Both the position numbers and the translations under genes were made by a program. From ZAX-1 sp046533095 (GTDB lineage: Bacteria; Bacillota; Clostridia; Lachnospirales; Lachnospiraceae): a DNA stretch of 64,000 nucleotides. Position 1 is the stretch's first letter, and every line of letters begins with the position of its first letter. The stretch is taken from assembly GCA_046533095.1 (NCBI GenBank), contig JAJQRA010000017.1:191947-255946 (forward strand). Reading direction: 5' to 3'. A model generated the notes under the pieces. The model was not told the origin of the DNA. It ran no database searches and was given only the letters and a program-made list of their open reading frames with translations. Below are positions 25,955-36,124 of this stretch, piece by piece.

Positions 25955-27671
25955 AATTTTCAAACGGCTGCCGTTGCTACAAACCGCCGCTGCCATTTTG
26001 TTTCTGCTTGTGCAAATAGCCGCGACTCTATACTTGCCTTATATTACGAAAGATATTGTAAGCTATGGGATTGTGCAAGGGGATGTGTCCTATGTATGGG
26101 CAAAAGGTTTGTTCATGCTACTTATAGCGGCATGTGGATTGCTTGGGTCGGTATTCAATACACTGCTTTTTTCAAAACTATCCTACAAACTGGGTGGAGA
26201 ATTGCGCTCGGAAATATTTGGCAAGGCTATGAGCTTCAGTAAATATGAATTTGATAAAATCGGGCCGTCCTCGCTTATCACACGTAACACCAACGATGTG
26301 ACTCAGGTGCAAACGCTTGTAGAGATGTCACTGAAATTTTTGCTCATGTCACCATTTATGTTAATCGGTGGCATTGTGATGACATGGTTGGTGAACCCTA
26401 CATTGGCACTTGTATTCATTGCGACTGCTCCGGTGTTGCTACTCTCGTATTTCATTATTTACCGCTTCGCAAATCCGCTTTACACAAAAATGCAGAAGTC
26501 GCTGGATAAATTAAACCTATATTTTCGTGACGGGCTTACTGGCGCTCGTGTTATTCGGGCGTTCGGTAAAGACGATGCGGAATATGATAAGTACAAGGCA
26601 GAAAGCCGTGAATATACCAAAACGGCGGTAACTGCGGGAACAATCATGAGCTTTTTCGTGCCACTTATCACACTCCTGATAAACCTCGCAACGGTAGCGA
26701 TAACTTGGTTTGCCGGAAAAGGCGTTGCAAATGGCACAATGCAAATTGGCGACATTATGGCTTGTGTGGGTTATGCCGCACAAATCTTAATGGCTGTTGC
26801 AATGGTGACGATGATTATTAGCGCTGTTCCGCGCGGTCAGGCTTCAGCAAAACGCATTCATGAGATTTTGGATATGCCACTTAGCATTAAAGACCCGGTT
26901 GCGGCATTGGCATCCGATGCAAAAGAAACAAGCCTTGTATTTGAACATGTTGATTTTAGATATCAAGGCGCAAATAAAGAAACACTGCATGACATCAGCT
27001 TTACGGTAAATGGCGGCCAAACGCTTGCCATTATCGGCAGCACCGGCGATGGAAAAACTTCGCTTGTAAACCTAATTTCCCGGCTGTACGATGTAGAAAA
27101 CGGTGCCGTTTCAATCGGTGGCACTGATGTTCGGGGGATAAGTGAGGTAACGCTACACAACCTCGTAAGCGTCGCAACACAAAAGTCAACTCTGTTCTTC
27201 GGAACGATACGCTCCAATATGCTTGTTGCAAAATCTGGCGCAACTGATGATGAAATCTGGCAAGCGCTTGATATGGCACAGGCTTCCGAATTTGTTAAAA
27301 TGCTTCCTAAAGGTCTTGACAGCGCAGTGGAAAAGGGCGGTGGGAACTTCTCCGGCGGACAAAAACAACGGCTTTGTATTGCGAGGACTTTGTTAAAGCA
27401 AGCGGACATTTATGTGTTTGACGATTCGTTCTCAGCACTCGACTTCAAGACTGACAGTGCAGTAAGAACAGCAATCAAGGCGAACTTAAAAAACGTGATT
27501 ACGGTTATCGTTTCACAGCGTATCAGCACGGTCATGGATGCGGACATGATTGCGGTTTTAGATAACGGTAAACTCGCAGGGCTTGGCACACATGAGGAAC
27601 TTGGGGAAACTTGCGCTGTGTATCAGGAAATCATAACTTCGCAGCTTTATAAGGAGGGGAAAGCGTCATGA
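25941..27671 (+). CDS. ABC exporter half-transporter, first subunit (multidrug type)
   Basis: A 576-residue membrane ATPase of the heterodimeric LmrCD/YheIH kind. Six helices fill residues 1-310. In the nucleotide domain Walker A is GSTGDGKTS, the signature FSGGQKQR, and Walker B is DIYVFDDSFSALD: the residue after Walker B is Asp rather than the catalytic Glu, the mark of the degenerate site of heterodimeric exporters. The start at 25941 follows AAAGGGGGTT; the 12-codon upstream extension is rejected because it overlaps the small ORF. It overlaps its partner by 4 bp. Confidence 0.92.
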   Translation: MLMFKIFKRLPLLQTAAAILFLLVQIAATLYLPYITKDIVSYGIVQGDVSYVWAKGLFMLLIAACGLLGSVFNTLLFSKLSYKLGGELRSEIFGKAMSFSKYEFDKIGPSSLITRNTNDVTQVQTLVEMSLKFLLMSPFMLIGGIVMTWLVNPTLALVFIATAPVLLLSYFIIYRFANPLYTKMQKSLDKLNLYFRDGLTGARVIRAFGKDDAEYDKYKAESREYTKTAVTAGTIMSFFVPLITLLINLATVAITWFAGKGVANGTMQIGDIMACVGYAAQILMAVAMVTMIISAVPRGQASAKRIHEILDMPLSIKDPVAALASDAKETSLVFEHVDFRYQGANKETLHDISFTVNGGQTLAIIGSTGDGKTSLVNLISRLYDVENGAVSIGGTDVRGISEVTLHNLVSVATQKSTLFFGTIRSNMLVAKSGATDDEIWQALDMAQASEFVKMLPKGLDSAVEKGGGNFSGGQKQRLCIARTLLKQADIYVFDDSFSALDFKTDSAVRTAIKANLKNVITVIVSQRISTVMDADMIAVLDNGKLAGLGTHEELGETCAVYQEIITSQLYKEGKAS

Positions 27672-29473
27672 GTAATCAAAAACCCATCATGGGCGGCAAC
27701 ATGGGCGTGGCCAAAAAACCAAAGAATATGAAAGCCACAATGCTACGCTTCATGAAATATATGAAAAAAAGCACATACCTCATTGTTTTAACTGTGATTA
27801 CAGCGATTATAGGTACAGTTATGCAGGTGTGGAGTCCCAAAATGCTCGGCTCTGCAACCACTGTTATTTTTGAGGGAATACAAAACAGCGCCGGAATTGA
27901 TTTTGCACAGCTCGGTACGATACTGCTTTGGGTGGCTTGTCTGTATATCGGCTATTGCCTGACAGACTTTCTCGGTCAACGGTTCATGGTACTTACCGCG
28001 CAAAAAACCACCTACGCAATGCGAAATGACTTGAAAGCTAAAATGGCAAAAGTGCCTGTTTCTTACTTCGACAAGCACCCAAGCGGAGAGTTGATGTCGG
28101 TGGCTGCAAACGATATTGACAACATCATCACCAATTTGCAGCAGAGCCTTACCGCGCTCATTGCGAACGTGATACTCATTGTGGGATTTCCGATTATGAT
28201 GCTTAGCATCAGTCCTTTGCTGACCCTCATTGCCTGCGTGTCCATCCCCGGCAGTATCTTTATTATGAAACTCTATACGCCGCTTACAAAAAAGAATAAC
28301 ATGGCTTATTTCAAATCCCTTGGACTTCTGAATACACAGATTGAGGAAAGTTATCAAGGGTTTGAGGTATTGAAAAATTTTAATGGCAAAAAGCAGGCAG
28401 TCGAGGATTTTGAGAAAATCAATGACAGCATGATTGGCACAGGCTGGCGCGCGCGATTTTTTGGCGGACTTACGATGCCGACTATGAACCTTTTACGCAA
28501 TGTGGTTTACATTTTTATTGCCGTTGTCGGCGCAGTCAACGTGGTAGGTGGTAAAATTTTAATCGGCAATATGCAAGCATTTTTGCAGTATTCCAACCAG
28601 TTCTCAACCCCGCTCTCGCAAATCGGTCAGGCATGGAGTAATATTATTTCCATGATTGCTTCGGCGGAAAGAGTGTTTGATATGCTTGATGCCGAGGAAA
28701 TGCCTGAATACGAGAAAGCCTTTGTCGATAAAAAAGAAACCACAAAGGTCACCTTCGATCATGTTCAGTTTGGATATACCAATGAACTTCTTATGACAGA
28801 CTTCAATATGGAAGTCACCTCCGGTCAAATGATTGCGATTGTCGGACATACGGGAGCTGGGAAAACCACACTCATCAATCTTTTAGAGCGTTTTTATGAT
28901 ATTAGTGGCGGTAGTATCCGCATTGATGGTAAAGACATTCGCAATACCTCGCGCGAAAATTTGCGTAAACGGATAGGTATGGTGTTACAGGATACTTGGC
29001 TGTTTTCCGGCACGATTTACGACAACATCAAGTACGGTAACGAAACCGCCACGGACGAGCAAATTTACGCCGCCGCGAAAGCCGCGTTTGTCGATGAATT
29101 TGTACAAAAGCTCCCCGATGGATACAATACCGTTTTGAGCGAGGATGCAGGGAATATTTCACAGGGACAGCGGCAGTTAATTACCATTGCGAGAGCTTTT
29201 GTATCAAACCCCGAAATCTTAATCCTTGATGAGGCAACATCCAATGTGGACAGCTGCACCGAGCTTGTTATTCAAAGCGCGATGAAACGGCTACTCAAAG
29301 GCCGCACCAGTTTTGTTGTGGCGCATAGACTGTCTACGATTTATGATGCAGACCGCATTATTGTCATGGATCGTGGCGACGTGGTGGAAACAGGCAATCA
29401 CAAAGAGTTGCTTACCTTGAATGGCGTTTATGCGGATATTTATAACAGCCAGTTTGCGGGAAATGCAGCGTAG
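27668..29473 (+). CDS. ABC exporter half-transporter, second subunit (multidrug type)
   Basis: A 601-residue partner of the preceding gene. After an N-terminal extension (GGNMGVAKKPKNMKATM) there are six helices, then a nucleotide domain with Walker A GHTGAGKTT and Walker B ILILDEATSNVD, whose Glu is the catalytic base. The signature is ISQGQRQL rather than LSGGQ, as is usual for the consensus subunit of this type. Together the two subunits should export hydrophobic drugs. A strong terminator follows at 29505. Confidence 0.92.
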   Translation: MSNQKPIMGGNMGVAKKPKNMKATMLRFMKYMKKSTYLIVLTVITAIIGTVMQVWSPKMLGSATTVIFEGIQNSAGIDFAQLGTILLWVACLYIGYCLTDFLGQRFMVLTAQKTTYAMRNDLKAKMAKVPVSYFDKHPSGELMSVAANDIDNIITNLQQSLTALIANVILIVGFPIMMLSISPLLTLIACVSIPGSIFIMKLYTPLTKKNNMAYFKSLGLLNTQIEESYQGFEVLKNFNGKKQAVEDFEKINDSMIGTGWRARFFGGLTMPTMNLLRNVVYIFIAVVGAVNVVGGKILIGNMQAFLQYSNQFSTPLSQIGQAWSNIISMIASAERVFDMLDAEEMPEYEKAFVDKKETTKVTFDHVQFGYTNELLMTDFNMEVTSGQMIAIVGHTGAGKTTLINLLERFYDISGGSIRIDGKDIRNTSRENLRKRIGMVLQDTWLFSGTIYDNIKYGNETATDEQIYAAAKAAFVDEFVQKLPDGYNTVLSEDAGNISQGQRQLITIARAFVSNPEILILDEATSNVDSCTELVIQSAMKRLLKGRTSFVVAHRLSTIYDADRIIVMDRGDVVETGNHKELLTLNGVYADIYNSQFAGNAA

Positions 29474-29504
29474 AGATAAATATGTAGAAAAACAGCTATA
29501 CCAT

Positions 29505-29539
29505 AAAGCCAGTGCAGTGGAAATTGCACTGGCTTTTTT
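29505..29539 (+). terminator. Rho-independent terminator of the ABC exporter operon
   Basis: AAAGCCAGTGCA and TGCACTGGCTTTTTT form a 12-bp perfect stem with an 8-nt loop and a T-run. Confidence 0.9.
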
Positions 29540-29542
29540 ATC

Positions 29543-29583
29543 GTTTAGGATTTGTTTATATCTTTTACCTTGGTTGTTTAGGC
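29543..29583 (+). promoter_or_regulatory. 41-bp direct repeat, copy 1 (candidate regulator binding site)
   Basis: This sequence recurs at 37672-37712 with only two differences. Each copy begins with GTTTAGG and ends with TTGTTTAGGC, so GTTTAGG itself is repeated 32 bp apart inside each copy. Copy 1 is upstream of the broken amidohydrolase, copy 2 upstream of the BcrAB-like genes. Both lie 50-70 bp before a start codon. Confidence 0.65.
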
Positions 29584-29650
29584 TTCCCCAGTATACTTAC
29601 ATCATGGAAGCGAAATAAAACGCAAGCCAATCAACGAAAGGATGATAGCA

Positions 29651-31000
29651 ATGAGAGTTAGCATGGACAGTATTTGCAAGCTTTTCTGCAAGAAAGAGGT
29701 TCTCAAAGTTGTGGCTTTGAGTGCCGCACTTGCTTTGAGCGTCGGGGTTTTTAGCGGATGCACAGCAACCAGTGACACTACCGCCCCCAAAGTCACCGAA
29801 CTTACAGCCATTACAAATGTACGAATTTTCGATGGCGAGAATGTACTTGATGAAAGCACAGTAGTAATTGAGGGAGGAATCATTCAATCTGTGGGCGGTG
29901 AGATACCGGCGGGGGCAACCGTCATTGACGGGGGCGGCGCAACGCTGATGCCGGGACTCATTGACTCCCATACGCACACCGACGTTGATAAATTGAGTGA
30001 TGCGATAAAGTTTGGCGTCACCACGGAACTTTCAATGAATGGACGGACGACAGGAAGCGAAAGAAAAGAAGTAGCCGAGCGAAATGATATCGCAGATATG
30101 CTATCTCCGGAAATGGCCGTTACCGCTCCGGGAGGTCACCCAACTGAATACCAGAACAGTATCCTCATCAAGGCGTTGCGGTGGATTACTTCTTATCCTC
30201 CCAATGAAACTAAAGATGCAGAAACCAAGTTTGTCAACAAGTAAGTTGCTGCTGGGGCTGACTACATTAAAATCATTATTGAGGACGGCGCGTTTGTCGG
30301 CTATCCCGACCTTCCGGTATTAAATGATGAGGGCCTCGCTGTGGCTGTTGAGGCAACCCATGCGAACGACAAATTAGCCATTGCTCATATAACAACAGCC
30401 GAGAACGCCCAGAGGGCAGCGGCGGCCGGGGTTGACGGGCTTGCACATATGTTTTTTGATGACCCACAGACACTGGAAGTGATTGATGACATTGCATCTT
30501 CAGGCATGTTCGTTATTCCCACATTGACGGCAGCGAACAGCATATATGGCAACAGCGGAGCGGCGATAGCTTCTGATGAGCGAGTAAGCTCCAAACTGAG
30601 TGAAGAATGGCTCGATTCGCTTTCCAACACAATGAATATCTATCCGGAAGGAGACCTCAATGTTGTTCTTGCCAATGTAAAAGCCCTCCACGATGCCGGT
30701 GTGGACATTCTGGCGGGTACTGACGTATCGGAGGCAGGTGAAGGCTATGGCGGACTTGCCCACGGCGCCAGTATGCATCACGAACTCAGGCTGTTGGTCG
30801 AAGCGGGATTCACACCTATTGAAGCGCTTCGGGCTGCCACATCTATTCCCGCGAACCGTTTCGGGTTGGATGACCGTGGACGGATTGCTCCCGGATTATG
30901 CGCCGATCTGTTGTTGATTGATGGTGATCCACTCACCAACATTGAAGATACACTAAACATCGTTTCTGTGTGGCATCGTGGTGAAATGTTGGCATCCTAA
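29651..31000 (+). pseudogene. Amidohydrolase family lipoprotein, interrupted by a stop codon
   Basis: Reading through one TAA at 30242-30244 gives a 449-residue metal-dependent hydrolase. The N-terminus is a lipoprotein signal with lipobox FSGC. The metal-binding HTH motif is seen in GLIDSHTHTDVD, later Histidines in KLAIAHIT and VDGLAHMF, and the Asp in ILAGTDVSEAG, followed by the closing GLCADLLLIDGDPL. After the stop the frame continues VAAGADYIKIIIEDGA, the expected Lys-bearing strand. Only the one stop is needed to explain the break. Function probably lost unless translated as two parts. Confidence 0.82.
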
Positions 31001-31153
31001 AACGAAACCACATTCGATAACGGTATACCGTAGTGTAATATCAGCACGCCACAATAGTGTAGCTCGCTTTTCTTTTGTGGAAAAGCGAGTTGCATTATTC
31101 GTTATGACGTTGTATAATCTCTACATCAAATCTTTTGAATAGGGAGAGCCAAT

Positions 31154-31330
31154 ATGGAATATATCACACCAAAGGAAGCTGCTGAAAAATGGGGAATCAC
31201 TGAGCGGCGAGTTCAGGCACTTTGTGCAAAGGGAAAAATAGATGGTGTGGTACGATTCAGTAAAGTTTGGGCGATTCCCAAAAATGCGGCAAAACCAAGA
31301 GACGGACGGTATAAGGTGGCGAGCTTATGA
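31154..31330 (+). CDS. Small helix-turn-helix protein (excisionase/MerR-like)
   Basis: A 58-residue DNA-binding protein with YITPKEAAEKWGITERRVQALCAKGKI, split here as YITPKEAAEKWGI and TERRVQALCAKGKI, the pattern of MerR-type excisionase folds, then a basic wing. GGGAGAGCCAAT precedes the ATG. It overlaps the sensor kinase start by 4 bp and so is probably co-translated with it, which suggests a role in the same regulon. Such proteins are frequent in front of resistance modules of mobile elements. Confidence 0.75.
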   Translation: MEYITPKEAAEKWGITERRVQALCAKGKIDGVVRFSKVWAIPKNAAKPRDGRYKVASL

Positions 31331-32790
31331 CTCTAAAAAAGAGATTGGTTCAATCGAATTTATTAATGGTTGTTACTCCGTTAATTGCGCTTATAGTAGC
31401 AAGTATTGTTTTCGGCGGAATATTAAGGTCTGCTTTTTTTTCGGGTATTGATATCAGTGAAATTACTGCCGCGGATAAATCACTGCTTGAAATTGGGGAT
31501 ATTATTAATGATTACAGCGCAGATTCAATTATAAACAGCGCGGAAGATCAAAATAATCTAATGCACAAAATAGCTGACGCCGGGTTTCACATATTGGCGA
31601 AACAGAATGGCAATGTCCTGTTTTCCAATATGGACAGCACAGAACAAGCTTATATTTTAGGCAATACTGCTACGGATCACATGCAACCCTCCAATCAGAC
31701 ATTGCGGAGAACTGCAAGCGGTGTTAATCTTTTATGGCATAGTGTAGAAACCAGAACATCGCCGATTGTATTCATTAGTGTCAGTTCAAGTGAAAAGACC
31801 GCGCTCGGAGCAATGGGAACAAGCACCGGCGCAACCGTCATTACTGCTTTTATCGTGATTTTTGCAGCCGCTGTTTTTATTGTACTCGCCATCAGTTTAT
31901 TTCTTGCGAGTAAAATGGTCAAAAAAATCATGATCCCGATGGACAACCTTTGCGCTGGAGCGGAACGTGTTCAAAACGGCAATTTTGATGAAGCTGTTTA
32001 TGGCGATGGTACAGCAGAACTTACAAAAGTCTGCAATTCTTTCAATGAAATGCAGCGACAGCTCAAGGCAAATATAATGAAGAACGAAAAATATGAACAG
32101 GATAGAAACGAAATGCTCGCCGGCATATCTCACGATCTGCGAACCCCACTCACGTCTATAAAGAGTTATGTAAAAGGCTTGCAAGACGGCGTCGCCCAAA
32201 CCCCTGAAAAGCAACGGGATTATTTGGATGTTGTCTATCGTAAATCTTCCGAAATGGAGAATCTGCTGAACGAGCTATTTCTGTTTTCAAAGCTCGAAAC
32301 CGGAAATATGCCCTTCAATTTTCGTCCGGTTTTCATTCAAAAATATATCGTCACGCTGCTCGACTCACAAATTAGCGACTTGGAGAAAAGCAATTCCGCA
32401 CTTACTTTCACCGGAAATTGCCCCGATCTTAAAACGCGCCTTGACTCCGAACAGATGACAAGGGCGATTACAAATATCCTTTATAACAGCGTGAAATATA
32501 ATCCCGGAAGGCACATCAATATTACGGTTACATTGCAAGAGCATGACGGCAAGATAATTCTACGTTTGCAAGATGATGGGATAGGCGTGTCGGATAAGCA
32601 ACTCTCACGGCTGTTTGACAGTTTCTACCGCGGAGATGAGTCACGGAACAACTCATCTGACGGTAGTGGACTTGGGCTTGCGATTGCGAAAAATATCGTG
32701 ACTGCGCATGGAGGAAGCATATCGGCGGAGAGTTATGGCGGTCTGGCAATCATCATCGAATTACCGATAGAAACGGAGGATGCAGAATGA
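31327..32790 (+). CDS. Sensor histidine kinase (HAMP/HisKA type)
   Basis: A 487-residue kinase with two membrane helices (about residues 10-35 and 168-198) around a 130-residue extracellular region, a HAMP domain, and the HisKA phosphoacceptor in LAGISHDLRTPLTSIKS. The HATPase has LYNSVKYNPG, DDGIGV and GSGLGLAIAKNI boxes. The GEN-type architecture matches kinases that sense cell-envelope antibiotics. It overlaps the response regulator by 4 bp. The regulon may include the flanking genes that share the 41-bp repeat. Confidence 0.9.
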   Translation: MTLKKRLVQSNLLMVVTPLIALIVASIVFGGILRSAFFSGIDISEITAADKSLLEIGDIINDYSADSIINSAEDQNNLMHKIADAGFHILAKQNGNVLFSNMDSTEQAYILGNTATDHMQPSNQTLRRTASGVNLLWHSVETRTSPIVFISVSSSEKTALGAMGTSTGATVITAFIVIFAAAVFIVLAISLFLASKMVKKIMIPMDNLCAGAERVQNGNFDEAVYGDGTAELTKVCNSFNEMQRQLKANIMKNEKYEQDRNEMLAGISHDLRTPLTSIKSYVKGLQDGVAQTPEKQRDYLDVVYRKSSEMENLLNELFLFSKLETGNMPFNFRPVFIQKYIVTLLDSQISDLEKSNSALTFTGNCPDLKTRLDSEQMTRAITNILYNSVKYNPGRHINITVTLQEHDGKIILRLQDDGIGVSDKQLSRLFDSFYRGDESRNNSSDGSGLGLAIAKNIVTAHGGSISAESYGGLAIIIELPIETEDAE

Positions 32791-33497
32791 AAATCGTTTT
32801 AATCGCTGAGGACGATGCCGAAATAGCGGCAATCGAAAAAGACTATTTGGAAATTAACGACATTGGCTCTGATATTGCCACAGACGGCAACGCGGCTCTT
32901 GATATGATAAAAACAAAACATTATGACTTGCTTTTGCTTGATATTATGCTTCCGGGAAAGAATGGGTTTGAGCTGTGCAAAGAAATCAGGGATTCTTTCG
33001 ACACGCCTATTTTGATGGTCACGGCGAAAACGGAATCCGTTGACAAAATCCGAGGGCTTGGCTTCGGGGCGGACGATTACATAACAAAACCCTTTGACCC
33101 TGCCGAGCTTGTAGCGCGTGTAAAGTCGCACCTTGCACGCTATGAGCGGCTAACTGCCGGGAGTAAGAGCGAGGAGGTTCAGGATAAGAGCGTTGAACCT
33201 TCCATTACTGTGGGCGATTTGCGTATTTTGACGCAAGCGTACAAGGTCTGCGTTAAAGGGAAAGAAATAAAGCTTCCGAACAGGGAATTTGAACTTTTGC
33301 TATTCCTTGCCACAAACCCGAATATCGTATTTTCCAAAGAAACGCTCTTTGAGCGAATTTGGGGATATGATTATGTCGGCGACAGCGCAACTGTCACTGT
33401 GCATATCAACCGCATACGTGAAAAAATCGAGGAAGATAGCAGTAACCCGCAGTATATTGATACGGTCTGGGGCGCGGGATACAGATTTAACAAATGA
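32787..33497 (+). CDS. OmpR family response regulator
   Basis: A 236-residue regulator. Receiver domain at residues 1-115: acidic pair in IAEDDAE, phosphoacceptor in DLLLLDIMLPG, Lys in YITKPFDP. The winged-helix trans_reg_C domain spans about 145-235 with LPNREFELLLFLATNP and VTVHINRIREKIE. It is paired with the kinase upstream. Confidence 0.92.
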   Translation: MKIVLIAEDDAEIAAIEKDYLEINDIGSDIATDGNAALDMIKTKHYDLLLLDIMLPGKNGFELCKEIRDSFDTPILMVTAKTESVDKIRGLGFGADDYITKPFDPAELVARVKSHLARYERLTAGSKSEEVQDKSVEPSITVGDLRILTQAYKVCVKGKEIKLPNREFELLLFLATNPNIVFSKETLFERIWGYDYVGDSATVTVHINRIREKIEEDSSNPQYIDTVWGAGYRFNK

Positions 33498-33545
33498 GTT
33501 AAAAACTCATTTAATGCGAGAGTTAAAAATGGAGGAGCTATATAA

Positions 33546-34421
33546 GTGGATATTCGTGTTCTTAAATACTTTCTGACGGTTGCAAAAGAAGGTAATATAA
33601 CAAAAGCGGCTGAGGTTCTACACGTTACACAACCGACACTCAGCAGACAACTTATGGAACTTGAAGAAGAAATGGGAACCGGCTTGTTCATTCGCGGGAA
33701 ACGGCAAATTACGCTGACGGACAGCGGGCTTCTATTTCAGCAAAGAATCAAAGAGATTGTTGCCTTGCTTGACAAAACCGAGCGCGACTTGGCATCGCAA
33801 AAAGATTTTATTAGCGGCATAGTTGCTATTGGTTGCGTAGAATCCATTGCGTCTACAATGCTGCCGGAGGTGATGGAGAACTTTTCAACACTCTATCCGT
33901 TGGTGCAGTACGAATTGTACAGCGCGGACGGTGATGACATTCGTGAAAAGATTGACAGGGGGAACATAGACATCGGCATTTTGCTTGAGCCTATCGAAGC
34001 CGCTAAGTATGACTATATTCGTCTGCCCTTTCAGGAAATATGGGGTGTTCTTATGCGGCGGGACGACCCTCTCGCGCAGAAAGACGCAATTAGTGTGAAG
34101 GACATTCTTCCCTTGCCGCTCATCACGCCCCGGCGCGTGATTGTTAAAAACGAAATTGCTAACTGGTTTGGCGTTGAACCGGACGACCTCCGTATCTATG
34201 CGTCACACAATCTATTGACTAATGCCTCGCTTTTGGTGGAGCGCGGACTTGCCTATGCGATTTGTGTTCGCGGTGCTTATACCATTCGGGAAAATGACAA
34301 AACACGCTTCGTACCATTTGCTCCTGAACGCAGTACAGGCCATGTGCTTGCATGGAAGAAAAATCGAATTTTCACATCAGTAACCGCACTGTTTATTCAA
34401 TTCATTAAAGATACGTTTTAG
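33546..34421 (+). CDS. LysR family transcriptional regulator (copy 1)
   Basis: A 291-residue regulator. The N-terminal helix-turn-helix shows EGNITKAAEVLHVTQPTLSRQ, then a LysR substrate-binding domain to the end. The start is GTG at 33546 behind GGAGGAGCTATAA. It precedes an aldo-keto reductase gene in the same direction and may activate it. A second, truncated copy with mostly identical residues starts at 41375. A terminator hairpin separates it from the reductase. Confidence 0.88.
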   Translation: MDIRVLKYFLTVAKEGNITKAAEVLHVTQPTLSRQLMELEEEMGTGLFIRGKRQITLTDSGLLFQQRIKEIVALLDKTERDLASQKDFISGIVAIGCVESIASTMLPEVMENFSTLYPLVQYELYSADGDDIREKIDRGNIDIGILLEPIEAAKYDYIRLPFQEIWGVLMRRDDPLAQKDAISVKDILPLPLITPRRVIVKNEIANWFGVEPDDLRIYASHNLLTNASLLVERGLAYAICVRGAYTIRENDKTRFVPFAPERSTGHVLAWKKNRIFTSVTALFIQFIKDTF

Positions 34422-34497
34422 GCATAGTACAATATTCAATATAAGCATTTTACATTTTCCATACTCCCATTTACAATATGAGCATGGAATTTCAGTT

Positions 34498-34537
34498 ACC
34501 GGTTGTCGGGAATGAAGTCCCGGCAGCCGGTTTTGTA
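34498..34537 (+). terminator. Terminator after the LysR gene
   Basis: ACCGGTTGTCGGGA pairs with TCCCGGCAGCCGGT (two G-U pairs), loop ATGAAG, followed by TTTTG. It implies that the downstream reductase has its own promoter. Confidence 0.75.
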
Positions 34538-34568
34538 TTTCATAATAATATAGAGGGGGGATGAGCAA

Positions 34569-35558
34569 ATGGAATATATAAAATTGTCGGTTTCCGGAAT
34601 AGAAGTATCGCGAATTTGCTTGGGATGCATGGGCTTTGGCAAGACATCAGATTCTCAGCAGGGATGGCAATTAGACGAAATTTTCTCGCGAGATATTATC
34701 AAACACTCGTTGGAATTGGGCGTCAATTTCTTTGACACCGCGATGGGATATTCGGGCGGAGCAAGCGAACAGTTCCTTGGACGCGCTATCAAAGCCTTAA
34801 CACCTCGCGACAAGGTAATAATAGCGACTAAGTTTTTACCGCGTACCGAAGAAGAAATTGCATCCGGCATCAGCGGCCAACATCATGTTGCTGATTGTCT
34901 GGACAAAAGCCTATCCCGTTTAGGCACGGATTATGTGGATTTATATATCTGTCATATGTGGGACTACCATACCCCTATTGAAGAATTGATGGAGGGGCTG
35001 AACACAGCCGTCAAGTCCGGTAAGGTTCGGACTATTGGCATCTCAAATTGTTTCACTTGGCAACTTGCGAAAGCAAATTATATCGCTGAGAAAAATGGTT
35101 GGAGCAAATTCGTATCAATACAAGGTCATTACAATCTGTTGGCTCGCGAGGAAGAACGGGAGATGATTCCTTACTGTGAGGAGGAAGGCATTGCGCTCAC
35201 CCCGTATAGCCCACTCGCTTCCGGGCGATTGGTGAAACTCCGGACAGAATCAACAGCCCGATTAGAATTAGACAAGATGGCTATGAGCAAATACAACGCG
35301 ACAAGCGAGCATGACGGCATTATTGTTGACCGGGTAGCGGAGATTGCTGATAAGAACGGACTCAGCAGAACACAGGTCGCTTTGGGATGGCTGCTGTCTA
35401 AAGTTACAGCTCCTGTGATTGGGGCAACCAAACTTCAACATATAGAGGAAGCTGCCACCGCAGTAGGGATAACACTCTCTGATGAAGATACGGCATATCT
35501 TGAAGAACCGTATATTCCACACAAACTGGTAGGCGTAATGAGTTTTAACCATAAGTAA
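34569..35558 (+). CDS. Aldo-keto reductase (copy 1)
   Basis: A 329-residue NADPH-dependent oxidoreductase of the AKR superfamily. The catalytic Asp and Tyr lie in NFFDTAMGYSGGASE, the Lys in KVIIATKFLP and the His in LYICHMWDYHTP; the nucleotide-binding end includes VIGATKLQHIEEA. It is related to the YajO/Tas-like group. GGGGGGATGAGCAA precedes the ATG. It lies between the LysR gene and a flavodoxin remnant. The second copy at 42061 lacks the N-terminus. Confidence 0.9.
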   Translation: MEYIKLSVSGIEVSRICLGCMGFGKTSDSQQGWQLDEIFSRDIIKHSLELGVNFFDTAMGYSGGASEQFLGRAIKALTPRDKVIIATKFLPRTEEEIASGISGQHHVADCLDKSLSRLGTDYVDLYICHMWDYHTPIEELMEGLNTAVKSGKVRTIGISNCFTWQLAKANYIAEKNGWSKFVSIQGHYNLLAREEEREMIPYCEEEGIALTPYSPLASGRLVKLRTESTARLELDKMAMSKYNATSEHDGIIVDRVAEIADKNGLSRTQVALGWLLSKVTAPVIGATKLQHIEEAATAVGITLSDEDTAYLEEPYIPHKLVGVMSFNHK

Positions 35559-35583
35559 AAATTATATAAGGAGGCTATTTTCT

Positions 35584-36124
35584 ATGTCAAGCAATATTTT
35601 AATTGCATACTACTCCCATTCTGGGAACACCGCAAAAATTGCAAACTTTATCGGCCAGCAAACAGGTGGCGATTTGCTTGATGGTCAGCGGTTTTCTGCT
35701 TTCTCCACTCTCCGATTTTTTCAATGTCCGTTCAGGTCTGTTCGGACGCAGACTGCATATGCTGTCTGCGTCTTGGGGGCTTACGCTGATGTCGGCACAT
35801 CTCGGATTGCATTGGGGAATGTTCGTTGGTATGTGGAAAAAGGTTGTGAAGATAAAGGCTCCGGCATTTTTGACACCACTCATCGCCGTAGCCATTGCGA
35901 TATATGGCGCTTATGCGTTTGTTATCAGGCAGATAGGATTAAAAATGTTCCTGCGCATCGACTTTGCATTCTTTGATTTTGCGGAATCGGCGGTTAATTT
36001 TTTTATCGACTATCTTGCAATCATAGGCTTGTTTGTCTGCATAGGATATTATGTTATGAAATTGGTGGCGAAAAAAATGGAGGGATTGCAAAATGAAAAA
36101 GACAGTTCGACAACAAGAATATAG
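35584..36124 (+). pseudogene. Flavodoxin start fused by deletion to a DUF4405 membrane protein
   Basis: From ATG 35584 (after AAGGAGGC) the first 32 residues are a flavodoxin N-terminus with the FMN phosphate loop YYSHSGNTAKIANFIG. The frame then falls into nonsense, while in the next frame from about 35670 the sequence MVSGFLLSPLSDF to HMLSASWGLTLMSAHLGLHWG is the body of a DUF4405 membrane protein with its conserved His residues, ending at 36124. A deletion with a frameshift joined the two genes. A trace of the same flavodoxin start is present at 42970 after copy 2. Confidence 0.75.
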
